Source: Micromonospora sp. RP3T (GTDB lineage: Bacteria; Actinomycetota; Actinomycetes; Mycobacteriales; Micromonosporaceae). Taken from it: a stretch of 64,000 nt of DNA. Position 1 is the first letter of the stretch. Each line of letters starts with the position of its first letter. Location: contig NZ_PYPS01000031.1 of NCBI RefSeq assembly GCF_003027925.1, positions 1-64,000 of the forward strand, in the 5' to 3' direction. Positions 28,479 to 36,368 of this stretch are shown piece after piece. The position numbers were made by a program, and so were the translations under genes. The notes beneath the pieces were generated by a model. That model did not search any database. It had not been told where the DNA came from and was given only the letters and a program-made list of their open reading frames with translations.

Positions 28479-30497
28479 GTGGACGTGCCGCTGCCGCACC
28501 TCGACCGCCCGTTCGACTACCTGGTCCCGGAGGCGCTGGACGCCGACGCCCGGCCCGGGGTGCGGGTGAAGGTCCGCTTCGCCGGCCAGCTCGTCGACGG
28601 CTGGCTGCTGGAGCGCGTCGCCGAGTCGGCGCATCCCCGGCTGGCGTACCTGGAGAAGGTCGTCTCCCCGGTGCCGGTGCTCTCCCCGGAGGTGGCCCGG
28701 TTGGCGCGGGCGGTCGCCGACCGGTACGCCGGCAGCCTGGCCGACGTGCTCCGGCTCGCCGTGCCGCCCCGGCACGCCCGCGCCGAGAAGGCCGCGACCG
28801 CCGCCGAGGCCGCCGAGGCGCCCGCGACCGGCTCCGCGCCTGAGCCCGCCACCGGGTCCGGGAGCGGGCCCCCGGTCGCCGCCGTCGATGAGGGCGTCGG
28901 CGAGAGCGCCGACGCGGCCGTCGCCGGCGGCGCCGGCGTGTCGGTCGACCCGCGCGGCTGGCGGGACTACCCGGCCGGACCGGCGCTGCTGCGCGCGCTC
29001 GCCGAGGGCCGGCCGGCCCGCGCGGTCTGGTCGGCGCTGCCGGGGGAGGACTGGGCCGACCGGTACGCGGACGCGGTGGCCGCCACCGTGGCCGGCGGCC
29101 GGGGCGCCGTGGTGGTGGTCGCGGACGGCCGGGACCTGGACCGGCTCGACGCCGCCCTGACCGCCGTGCTGGGCCCGGGCCGGCACGTCCGCCTCACCGC
29201 CGCCGACGGGCCGGCGCGTCGCTACCGCGCGTTCCTGGCCGCCCGCCGGGGTGAGGCGCCGGTGGTGATCGGCACCCGCGCGGCCATGTTCGCCCCGGTG
29301 GCACGGCTCGGCCTGGTGGCGGTCTGGGACGACGGCGACGACCTGCACGCCGAGCCCCGGGCGCCCTACCCGCACGCCCGCGAGGTGCTGCTCACCCGGG
29401 CGCAGCTCAGCGACGCGGGCGCGCTGGTCGGCGGGTACGCGCGGACCGCCGAGGCGCAGTTGCTGGTGGAGACCGGCTGGGCACGGGAGGTGGTCGCCGA
29501 CCGGGCCACGGTACGGGCGCGGATGCCGGCGATGGCGCCCACCGGCGACGACCCGCAGTTGGCCCGGGACCCGGGCGCGGCCTCCGCCCGGCTGCCCAGC
29601 CTGGCCTGGACCACCGCCCGGGACGCGCTCCGCGCCGACCTGCCGGTGCTGGTGCAGGTGCCCCGACGCGGTTACCTGCCCTCGGTCGCCTGCGCCGAGT
29701 GCCGGGCTCCGGCCCGCTGCCCGCACTGCGCCGGCCCGCTCGCCCTGCCGTCGGCGCAGGGCACGCCCGCCTGTCGCTGGTGCGGCCGGGTCGCGGCCGC
29801 GTACGCCTGCCCGGAGTGCGGTGGGCGGCGGCTGCGCGCCTCGGTCACCGGCGCCCGGCGGACCGCCGAGGAGCTGGGCCGGGCGTTCCCGGGCGTGCCG
29901 GTACGGACCTCGGGGCGGGAGGAGGTGCTGGCCACGGTGCCCGGCGGCGCCGGCCTGGTGATCGCCACGCCGGGTGCCGAGCCGGTCGCCGAGGGCGGCT
30001 ACGGCGCGGTGCTGCTGCTCGACTCGTGGGCGCTGCTCACCCGGGCCGACCTGCGGGCCGGGGAGGAGGCGCTGCGGCGCTGGCTGGCCGGCGCCGCGCT
30101 GGCCCGGGCCGGCGCGGTGGGCGGTCGGGTGGTGGTGGTCGCGGACGGCGCGCTGGCGCCGGTGCAGGCGTTGCTGCGGTGGGACGCGGCCTGGTTCGCC
30201 GCCCGCGAGCTGGCCGAGCGCCGGGAGTTGGGCTTCCCGCCGGCGGTGCGGATGGCCAGCGTCACCGGCGTGGCCGAGGCGGTGGCCGACCTGCTGGCCG
30301 GCGCCCGGCTGCCGGACGGCGCCGAGGTGCTCGGCCCGGTGCCGGCCGAGGAGGGCCGGGAGCGGATGCTGGTCCGGGTCCCGCGGTCCCGGGCGGGCGC
30401 GCTCGCCGGCGCGTTGCACGCCGCGGCCGGGCAACGCAGCGCCCGCAAGGCCGCCGAACCGGTCCGGCTCCAGGTCGACCCGCTGAGCCTGTTCTGA
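28479..30497 (+). CDS. priA: Primosomal protein N'-like (PriA without ATPase motifs)
   Basis: A 672-aa PriA-family protein. The 3'BD start (VPLPHLDRPFDYLVPEAL), the zinc region with four Cys pairs (CAEC, CPHC, CRWC, CPEC; about residues 406-448) and the C-terminal LQVDP end are present. Walker A and DEAH-like motifs of E. coli PriA are missing; WDDGDD stands where the DExH would be. Loss of helicase motifs is known for actinobacterial PriA, so a structural restart role is inferred. An Ala/Glu/Pro-rich insert lies at about residues 108-145. The frame is open upstream into metK with no good start, so GTG 28479 is tentative. Confidence 0.85.
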   Translation: MDVPLPHLDRPFDYLVPEALDADARPGVRVKVRFAGQLVDGWLLERVAESAHPRLAYLEKVVSPVPVLSPEVARLARAVADRYAGSLADVLRLAVPPRHARAEKAATAAEAAEAPATGSAPEPATGSGSGPPVAAVDEGVGESADAAVAGGAGVSVDPRGWRDYPAGPALLRALAEGRPARAVWSALPGEDWADRYADAVAATVAGGRGAVVVVADGRDLDRLDAALTAVLGPGRHVRLTAADGPARRYRAFLAARRGEAPVVIGTRAAMFAPVARLGLVAVWDDGDDLHAEPRAPYPHAREVLLTRAQLSDAGALVGGYARTAEAQLLVETGWAREVVADRATVRARMPAMAPTGDDPQLARDPGAASARLPSLAWTTARDALRADLPVLVQVPRRGYLPSVACAECRAPARCPHCAGPLALPSAQGTPACRWCGRVAAAYACPECGGRRLRASVTGARRTAEELGRAFPGVPVRTSGREEVLATVPGGAGLVIATPGAEPVAEGGYGAVLLLDSWALLTRADLRAGEEALRRWLAGAALARAGAVGGRVVVVADGALAPVQALLRWDAAWFAARELAERRELGFPPAVRMASVTGVAEAVADLLAGARLPDGAEVLGPVPAEEGRERMLVRVPRSRAGALAGALHAAAGQRSARKAAEPVRLQVDPLSLF

Positions 30498-30725
30498 GCG
30501 GGCGCCGGGCGTGACGGAACGCACCCGGCCCCTCGCGTACGGTCGTGACCTGGGGTTTGTCGTACACCTGGTCCGGCAATTGGATAGCGGGCGGTGATAG
30601 CATCGCCCGTCATGCCCAGGCGCGCGGGATTTCCGCGCGGTACGCGGCGCGGCGGCTGCTCCGAGCACGTCGGGCCACACGGATTCGATGTCGTCAGTCA
30701 GCCGGTGAGCAGGGGTGGACCAGTC

Positions 30726-31709
30726 GTGACCGTTCGTCAGTCGATCGTCTTCAACGGTGATCTCGGCAGCGGCAAGAGCACCGTTTCCGTCGAGATCGCC
30801 AAGCGGCTGGGGCTGCGCCGGGTCAGCGTCGGCGACCTCTACCGGCAGATGGCGCAGGAGCGGCAGATGACCGCGCTCCAGCTCAACCTGCACGCCGAGC
30901 TGGACCAGGCGGTCGACGGCTACGTCGACCAGCTCCAGCGGGACATCGCCGCCTCCGGCGAGTCGCTGGTCATGGACTCCCGCCTGGCCTGGCACTTCTT
31001 CACCGACGCGCTCAAGGTGCACATGATCACCGAGCCGACCGAGGCGGCCCGGCGGGTGCTGGCCCGCCCGTCCGGCCCGGCGGAGAGCTACACCTCGCTG
31101 GAGGAGGCGCGGGCCAAGCTGCGGGAACGCAGCGAGAGCGAGCGCAACCGCTTCATCGTCCGGTACGGCGTCGACAAGGCCCGGCTGCGCAACTACGACC
31201 TGGTCTGCGACACCACCCGGGCCACGCCGGAGCAGGTGATCGCGCACGTCGTCGACGTGTACGAGGGCCGGCTCGGCGCCGACGTGCTGCGCGCCGGCCA
31301 GCCGCTGCTGCTGCTCGACCCGACCCGGGTCTACCCGACCGAGGACGTCGCCACGCTGCGCGGTCTCTGGGACGCGGAGCCGGCCGGCGAGGCGGGCCGG
31401 GCCGGCGACGAGCCGGTGGAGCCGCTGAGCATCGGCTACACCGGTGAGTACTTCTTCGTGGTCGACGGGCACCGGCGGCTCAGCGCCGCGGTGCGCGGCG
31501 GCCTCCCGATGGTCCCGGCCCGGCTGGTCGCCGAGGTCGACGAGCCGGTGGTCGGCGGGCTGAGCGCCGTCGACTTCTTCGCCGCCCAGGCCCGGCCGGC
31601 CCTGATCCACGACTGGGAGGACGCGCACGGCATCGCGCTGCCGCTGCCCGAGCACGCGCTGCTGGGCGGCGGCCCGGTGCTGGCCGGGGAGCCGGGCGCC
31701 GGCGCCTGA
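30726..31709 (+). CDS. Cytidylate-kinase-like P-loop domain fused to ParB-like DGHRR domain
   Basis: A 327-aa protein. Residues 1-180 resemble an NMP kinase: Walker A GDLGSGKST (11-19), VSVGDLYRQMA (NMP site), LVMDSRLAWHFF, then an Arg-rich helical lid (SESERNRFIVRYGVD). Residues 195-275 resemble a ParB/sulfiredoxin-like fold: LLLDPTRVYPTED, then YFFVVDGHRRLSAAVRGGLPMVPARLV, with DGHRR at 247-251. The joint function is unknown; the substrate could be a nucleotide or a protein/small-molecule phosphate. GTG 30726 follows AGCAGGGG. The gene stands alone, 228 nt after priA; that spacer shows no clear promoter. Confidence 0.75.
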   Translation: MTVRQSIVFNGDLGSGKSTVSVEIAKRLGLRRVSVGDLYRQMAQERQMTALQLNLHAELDQAVDGYVDQLQRDIAASGESLVMDSRLAWHFFTDALKVHMITEPTEAARRVLARPSGPAESYTSLEEARAKLRERSESERNRFIVRYGVDKARLRNYDLVCDTTRATPEQVIAHVVDVYEGRLGADVLRAGQPLLLLDPTRVYPTEDVATLRGLWDAEPAGEAGRAGDEPVEPLSIGYTGEYFFVVDGHRRLSAAVRGGLPMVPARLVAEVDEPVVGGLSAVDFFAAQARPALIHDWEDAHGIALPLPEHALLGGGPVLAGEPGAGA

Positions 31710-31777
31710 CCGGCGGGGTCGCCCGAACCGGGCGAACCGGGGGATGATGGGGTCCTTCGATGCCTGGGAGGCCGCCC

Positions 31778-33052
31778 GTGGATCCTGCCGACGCCCTCGC
31801 ACTGCTGATGTCCCCCGCGGGCCGGGTCGATCCCTACCCGACGTACGAACGGCTGCGGGCGCACGGCCCGGTGGTCCAGGCCGGCCCGGTCTTCTACGTG
31901 GTGACCGGGTACGCGGAGGCCGACGCGATCCTGCGGGACGCCCGGTTCGGGGTGATGGACGACGCCCTGCGGGACCAGTTCATGCCCGGCTGGCGGGAGA
32001 GCCCGGCGGTGCTGTCGATCTCCCGGTCGATGCTGCGCACCAACCCGCCCGACCACAGCCGGATGCGGCGGCTGGCCGCCGGCGCGTTCACCCCGCGCCG
32101 GATCGCCGCCATGCGCGGTGTGGTCGAGGCGCAGGCGGACGCGCTGATCGACGCCATGCTGGCCGCCGGCCGGGGCGGGGCGCCCGTCGACTTCATGGCC
32201 GCGTTCGCGTACCCGCTGCCGGTGGGGGTGATCTGCGCGTTGCTCGGCGTGCCGGCGGCGGACCGGCCGCTGTTCCGGCGCTGGGCCACCGACCTGACCG
32301 GCGTGCTGGAGCCGGAAATCACCCCGGACGAGCTGGCCGTCGCCGACCGCGGCGCGGCGGAGCTGCGCGCCTACTTCTCCGAGCTGGTCGCGGCCCGCCG
32401 CCGGGTCCCCGCCGACGACCTGACCACCGCGCTGGTGCAGGCGCACGACGCCGACGGCGAGCGGCTGTCGGGCGACGAGCTGCTGGCCAACCTGATCGTG
32501 CTGCTGGTGGCCGGCTTCGAGACCACCACCAACCTGCTCGGCAACGGCCTGGTGGCGCTGCTGGGCCACCCGGCCGCGGCGGCGGCGCTGCGCGAGCACC
32601 CGGAGCTCGCCCCCGGTCACGTCGACGAGCTGCTGCGCTACGACTCGCCGGTGCAGCTCACCTCCCGGATGAGCACCGCGCCCTCCCGGCACGGCGGCGT
32701 CGACCTGCCGCCGGAGAGCTGGATCATCGTGATGCTCGGCGCGGCGAACCGGGACCCCGCCCGGTTCCCCGAGCCGGCCCGCTTCGACCCCTGGCGCCCG
32801 CAGGTCCATCCGCTGTCCTTCGGCGCCGGCCCGCACTACTGCCTCGGCGCGGCGCTGGCCCGGCTGGAGGCACAGGTGGCGTTCCCGCTGCTGCTGCGCC
32901 GGCTGCCCGAGCTGGCCCTGGCCGGCCGGCCCGAACGGCGGGTCCGGCTCACCCTGCGCGGCTTCGCCACGCTGCCGGTCGCGCCGGGGCGGGAGGCGGC
33001 CCCGGTCACCGTTGCCGGTCCGCCGCCGGGGGCGGCCGGGCCGACTCCGTAG
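31778..33052 (+). CDS. Cytochrome P450
   Basis: A 424-aa soluble bacterial P450. The I-helix AGFETTTN (oxygen activation), the K-helix ExxR in ELLRYDSP, and the haem-binding loop FGAGPHYCLGAALARLE with the axial Cys are all intact, so it should be active. GTG 31778 is chosen because GGGAGG sits 6 nt upstream, inside the alternative ATG-31760 reading. No ferredoxin, ferredoxin reductase or biosynthetic cluster is adjacent, so substrate and redox partner cannot be inferred. Its stop overlaps the candidate promoter of def. Confidence 0.93.
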   Translation: MDPADALALLMSPAGRVDPYPTYERLRAHGPVVQAGPVFYVVTGYAEADAILRDARFGVMDDALRDQFMPGWRESPAVLSISRSMLRTNPPDHSRMRRLAAGAFTPRRIAAMRGVVEAQADALIDAMLAAGRGGAPVDFMAAFAYPLPVGVICALLGVPAADRPLFRRWATDLTGVLEPEITPDELAVADRGAAELRAYFSELVAARRRVPADDLTTALVQAHDADGERLSGDELLANLIVLLVAGFETTTNLLGNGLVALLGHPAAAAALREHPELAPGHVDELLRYDSPVQLTSRMSTAPSRHGGVDLPPESWIIVMLGAANRDPARFPEPARFDPWRPQVHPLSFGAGPHYCLGAALARLEAQVAFPLLLRRLPELALAGRPERRVRLTLRGFATLPVAPGREAAPVTVAGPPPGAAGPTP

Positions 33053-33055
33053 ACT
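33050..33055 (+). promoter_or_regulatory. Candidate -10 for def-fmt-rsmB
   Basis: TAGACT overlaps the P450 stop codon, about 40 nt before def. AAGGAG at 33080-33085 then supports the GTG at 33095. Confidence 0.4.
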
Positions 33056-33094
33056 GGGGGCGCACCACCCGTCCCAGACAAGGAGCCCCGCCGC

Positions 33095-33655
33095 GTGACC
33101 GTTCAGCCCATCCGTCTGTTCGGCGATCCGGTGCTGCGCACGCCGGCCGACCCGGTGGTCGACTTCGACGCCGAGCTGCGCAAGCTGGTCGCCGACCTGA
33201 CCGACACGATGCGTGAGCAGAACGGCGCCGGCCTGGCCGCGCCGCAGCTCGGAGTGAGCCTGCGGGTGTTCACCTTCGACGTCGACGACATGCTCGGCCA
33301 CCTGGTCAATCCGGTGCTGGAGTTCCCTGACGAGGAGGAGCAGGACGGCCCGGAGGGCTGCCTCTCCATCCCCGGGCTCTACTTCGACACGAAGCGCCGG
33401 CAGAACGTGATCGCCAAGGGCTTCAGCGCCCACGGCGACCCGATGCAGATCGTCGGCACCGGCCTGATGGCCCGCTGCGTGCAGCACGAGACCGACCACC
33501 TCGACGGGGTGCTCTTCGTCGACCGGCTCGACGCGGCCGGCCGCAAGGAGGCCATGAAGGCGATCCGGCAGGCCGACTGGTACGACCAGGGCGCCCCGCC
33601 CACGGTCAAACTCAGCCCGCATCCCGTCAGCAACCCGTTCGGCCTGGGACGGTGA
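33095..33655 (+). CDS. def: Peptide deformylase
   Basis: A 186-aa metalloenzyme that removes the formyl group from new proteins. All three motifs are present: GAGLAAPQLGV, EGCLSIPG (metal Cys) and QHETDHLDG (two metal His plus catalytic Glu). It is the first gene of a def-fmt-rsmB group with overlapping ends. Confidence 0.97.
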   Translation: MTVQPIRLFGDPVLRTPADPVVDFDAELRKLVADLTDTMREQNGAGLAAPQLGVSLRVFTFDVDDMLGHLVNPVLEFPDEEEQDGPEGCLSIPGLYFDTKRRQNVIAKGFSAHGDPMQIVGTGLMARCVQHETDHLDGVLFVDRLDAAGRKEAMKAIRQADWYDQGAPPTVKLSPHPVSNPFGLGR

Positions 33656-33660
33656 CCGGG

Positions 33661-34587
33661 ATGCGCCTGGTCTTCGCCGGCACGCCGGCGGTCGCCGTAC
33701 CGGCCCTGGACGCGATCGCCGCCTCCGGCCACGAGCTGCTCGCCGTGGTCACCCGCCCCGACGCCCCCGCCGGCCGGGGTCGGGGGCTGCACCGCTCGCC
33801 GGTCGGCGCGTGGGCCGACGCGCACGGCGTGGAGGTGCTCACCCCGGCCCGGCCGCGCGAGCCGGAGTTCCTCGACCGGCTGCGCGCGCTCGCGCCGGAC
33901 TGCGTGCCAGTGGTCGCCTACGGCGCGCTGGTGCCGCCGGTGGCGTTGGAGATCCCCCGGCACGGCTGGATCAACCTGCACTTCTCGCTGCTGCCCGCCT
34001 GGCGGGGCGCGGCTCCGGTGCAGCACGCCGTGCTGCACGGCGACGAGCTGACCGGGGCCAGCGTGTTCCAACTGGAGGCGGGGCTGGACACCGGGCCGGT
34101 CTTCGGCACGGTCACCGACGAGATCCGGCCCGCCGACACGTCCGGCGACCTGCTGGAGCGGCTGGCCCGGTCCGGCGCGGGGCTGCTGGTAGCGGTCCTG
34201 GACGCGATCGGCGCCGGCACCGCCCGGGCCGAGCCGCAGCCGGCCGACGGGGTCTCGCTGGCGCCGAAGCTGACCGTGGACGACGCCCGGGTCCGCTGGA
34301 CCGATCCGGCGTTCGCGGTGGACCGGCGGGTGCGGGCCTGCACGCCGGCGCCCGGCCCGTGGACCACGTTCCGCGACGACCGGGTCAAGCTCGGCCCGGT
34401 CACCCCGCTGGCGAACGGCCCCGAGCTGAAGCCGGGTGAGCTGCTGGTGGAGAAGTCCCAGGTGCTGGTGGGCACCGCGACCGGGCCGGTGCGGCTCGGC
34501 GAGGTGCGCGCGGCCGGCAAGAAGGCCATGTCGGCCGGCGACTGGGCGCGCGGCGTCCGGGTCGCCACCGGCGAGGTGTTCTCATGA
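33661..34587 (+). CDS. fmt: Methionyl-tRNA formyltransferase
   Basis: A 308-aa enzyme that formylates Met-tRNA(fMet) with 10-formyl-THF. MRLVFAGTPAVAVPAL opens the protein; NLHFSLLPAWRGAAPVQHAVL contains the catalytic Asn/His region; KLTVDDARVRWTDPA begins the C-terminal domain. ATG 33661 matches the family N-terminus; GTG 33652, which overlaps the def stop, is an alternative. It overlaps rsmB by 4 nt. Confidence 0.95.
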   Translation: MRLVFAGTPAVAVPALDAIAASGHELLAVVTRPDAPAGRGRGLHRSPVGAWADAHGVEVLTPARPREPEFLDRLRALAPDCVPVVAYGALVPPVALEIPRHGWINLHFSLLPAWRGAAPVQHAVLHGDELTGASVFQLEAGLDTGPVFGTVTDEIRPADTSGDLLERLARSGAGLLVAVLDAIGAGTARAEPQPADGVSLAPKLTVDDARVRWTDPAFAVDRRVRACTPAPGPWTTFRDDRVKLGPVTPLANGPELKPGELLVEKSQVLVGTATGPVRLGEVRAAGKKAMSAGDWARGVRVATGEVFS

Positions 34588-36089
34588 GTGCCGCGGAGCG
34601 GCCCGTCGAGGGTGAGCGCCCGCGGGGGTACGACCGCGGCACCGGCGACCGGCCGCGTGGCCCGGGTCGCGGCGGTGACCGGCCGTACCGGGGCGGCGCC
34701 GACCGGCGGGGCGGGCAGCGTCCGGTCCGGCCGACCGTGGACCTGCCCCGGCACGTCGCGTACGAGGCGTTGGCGGCGGTGCACCGCGACGACGCGTACG
34801 CCAACCTGGTGCTCCCGGCGATGCTGCGCGAGGCGGGGCTGAGCGGGCGGGACGCCGCGTTCGCCACCGAGCTGACCTACGGCACGCTGCGGCACACCGG
34901 CACGTTGGACGCGATCGTCACCGACGCGGCCGGCCGGGACGTGCAGCGGATCGACCCGCCGGTGCGGGACGCGCTGCGGCTCGGGGCGTACCAGTTGCTG
35001 CACACCCGGGTGCCGGCGCACGCGGCGGTGTCGTCCACGGTGGACCTGGTCCGCATGGTGGGGCCGGGCGCGACCGGGTTCGCCAACGCGGTGCTGCGGG
35101 AGATCGCCGGCCGGGACGCCGACGCCTGGGTGGCGAAGCTCGCCCCGGCCGAGGGCGTCGATCCGATCGGTCACCTCGCGCTGGCGTACAGCCATCCGCA
35201 GTGGATCGTGCGGTCGTTCGCCGAGGCGCTCGGCGGTGATCTGGGGGAGACCACCCGGCTGCTGATCGAGGACAATGAGCGCCCGCCGGTCCACCTGTGC
35301 GCCCGGCCGGGGCGGGCCGACGCGGTGGCGCTGGCCGACGAGGTCGGCGGCGCGCCCGGCGCGTTCTCGCCGTACGCGGTCTATCTTGCCGGCGGCGCGC
35401 CGGGCGACCTGGCGGCGGTCGTCGACGGGCGGGCCCACGTGCAGGACGAGGGCTCCCAACTGGTGGCGGACGCCCTGGCGAACGCGCCGGTGGACGGCCC
35501 GGACGGCCGTTGGCTGGACCTGTGCGCCGGTCCGGGCGGCAAGTCCGGTCTGCTCGGCGCGCTGGCCGCGCAGCGCGGGGCGCGGCTGACCGCGGTCGAG
35601 GTGGCGGAGCACCGGGCCCGGCTGGTCGAGCAGGCGACCCGGGGCCTGCCGGTCACGGTGCTGCACCTCGACGGGCGGGACGTCGGCGGTGACCCGAAGC
35701 TGCCGGAGGGGCACTTCGACCGGGTGCTGGTGGACGCGCCGTGCACCGGCCTGGGGGCGTTGCGTCGTCGGCCGGAGTCGCGCTGGCGCCGGCAGCCGGC
35801 GGACCTGCCGCCGTTGACCCGGTTGCAGCGCGAGCTGCTCACCGCGGCGCTGCGGGCGGTCCGTCCGGGCGGTGTGGTGGCGTACGTGACGTGTTCGCCA
35901 CACGTGGTGGAGACGCACGTGACGGTGACCGAGGCGTCCCGGCGGTGTGGTTTCCCGGTCGACTTCGTGGACGCCCGCCCGCTGCTGCCGGCCGGCATGC
36001 CCGGCCTGGGTGACGGCCCGACGGTGCAGCTCTGGCCGCACCGGCACGGCACCGACGCGATGTTCCTGGCGGTGCTCCGCCGCGGCTGA
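34584..36089 (+). CDS. rsmB: 16S rRNA (cytosine-5)-methyltransferase RsmB/Fmu family
   Basis: A 501-aa m5C methyltransferase. A disordered Arg/Gly-rich tail (residues 1-50) is followed by a NusB-like RNA-binding domain (about 55-190) and the SAM-dependent domain with LDLCAGPGGKSG, the catalytic pair DAPCTGLG and VTCSPH, and a conserved C-terminal LWPHRHGTDAMF. It follows fmt with a 4-nt overlap. Confidence 0.92.
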   Translation: MSAAERPVEGERPRGYDRGTGDRPRGPGRGGDRPYRGGADRRGGQRPVRPTVDLPRHVAYEALAAVHRDDAYANLVLPAMLREAGLSGRDAAFATELTYGTLRHTGTLDAIVTDAAGRDVQRIDPPVRDALRLGAYQLLHTRVPAHAAVSSTVDLVRMVGPGATGFANAVLREIAGRDADAWVAKLAPAEGVDPIGHLALAYSHPQWIVRSFAEALGGDLGETTRLLIEDNERPPVHLCARPGRADAVALADEVGGAPGAFSPYAVYLAGGAPGDLAAVVDGRAHVQDEGSQLVADALANAPVDGPDGRWLDLCAGPGGKSGLLGALAAQRGARLTAVEVAEHRARLVEQATRGLPVTVLHLDGRDVGGDPKLPEGHFDRVLVDAPCTGLGALRRRPESRWRRQPADLPPLTRLQRELLTAALRAVRPGGVVAYVTCSPHVVETHVTVTEASRRCGFPVDFVDARPLLPAGMPGLGDGPTVQLWPHRHGTDAMFLAVLRRG

Positions 36090-36132
36090 CCCGCGCCCAC
36101 CCCTTGCCCCTCACCCCACCCCGTTTCCCGGT

Positions 36133-36192
36133 GCTGATTCACGGAAAGTGGTGGCATTTCGCGCGCCATGCCCACTCTTTCCGTGAACCAGC
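36133..36192. repeat. Long inverted repeat in the rsmB-peptidase spacer
   Basis: Arms 36133-36151 (GCTGATTCACGGAAAGTGG) and 36173-36192 (CCACTCTTTCCGTGAACC, then AGC) pair with two or three mismatches. It could act as a terminator for the def operon. The rest of the 279-nt spacer is G/C-rich filler plus the ribosome binding site of the next gene. Confidence 0.7.
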
Positions 36193-36368
36193 GGGGGGAG
36201 ACGGGGTGGGGTGACGGCGGGGGAGACCCGCGTCGGGTGCATCTCGGGTGGGGGAGGGGGGTGGTGGGATGTGACGGGCCGTTGACTAAGTGATCGATGC
36301 ATGTAACTGTTCCGATCACCGGTCCTCGGCCGTCACCCCCGCCCGCACGACCCCCACGAGGAGTCTCC

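Noticed and set aside
28314..31802. Minus-strand frame of over 1100 codons opposite priA and the kinase/ParB fusion
   Set aside because: Composition is low-complexity and Arg/Gly/Pro-rich; both genes on the plus strand have intact family motifs.
31436..33622. Minus-strand frame opposite P450 and def
   Set aside because: Shadow of GC-rich plus-strand genes; no start signal or domain.
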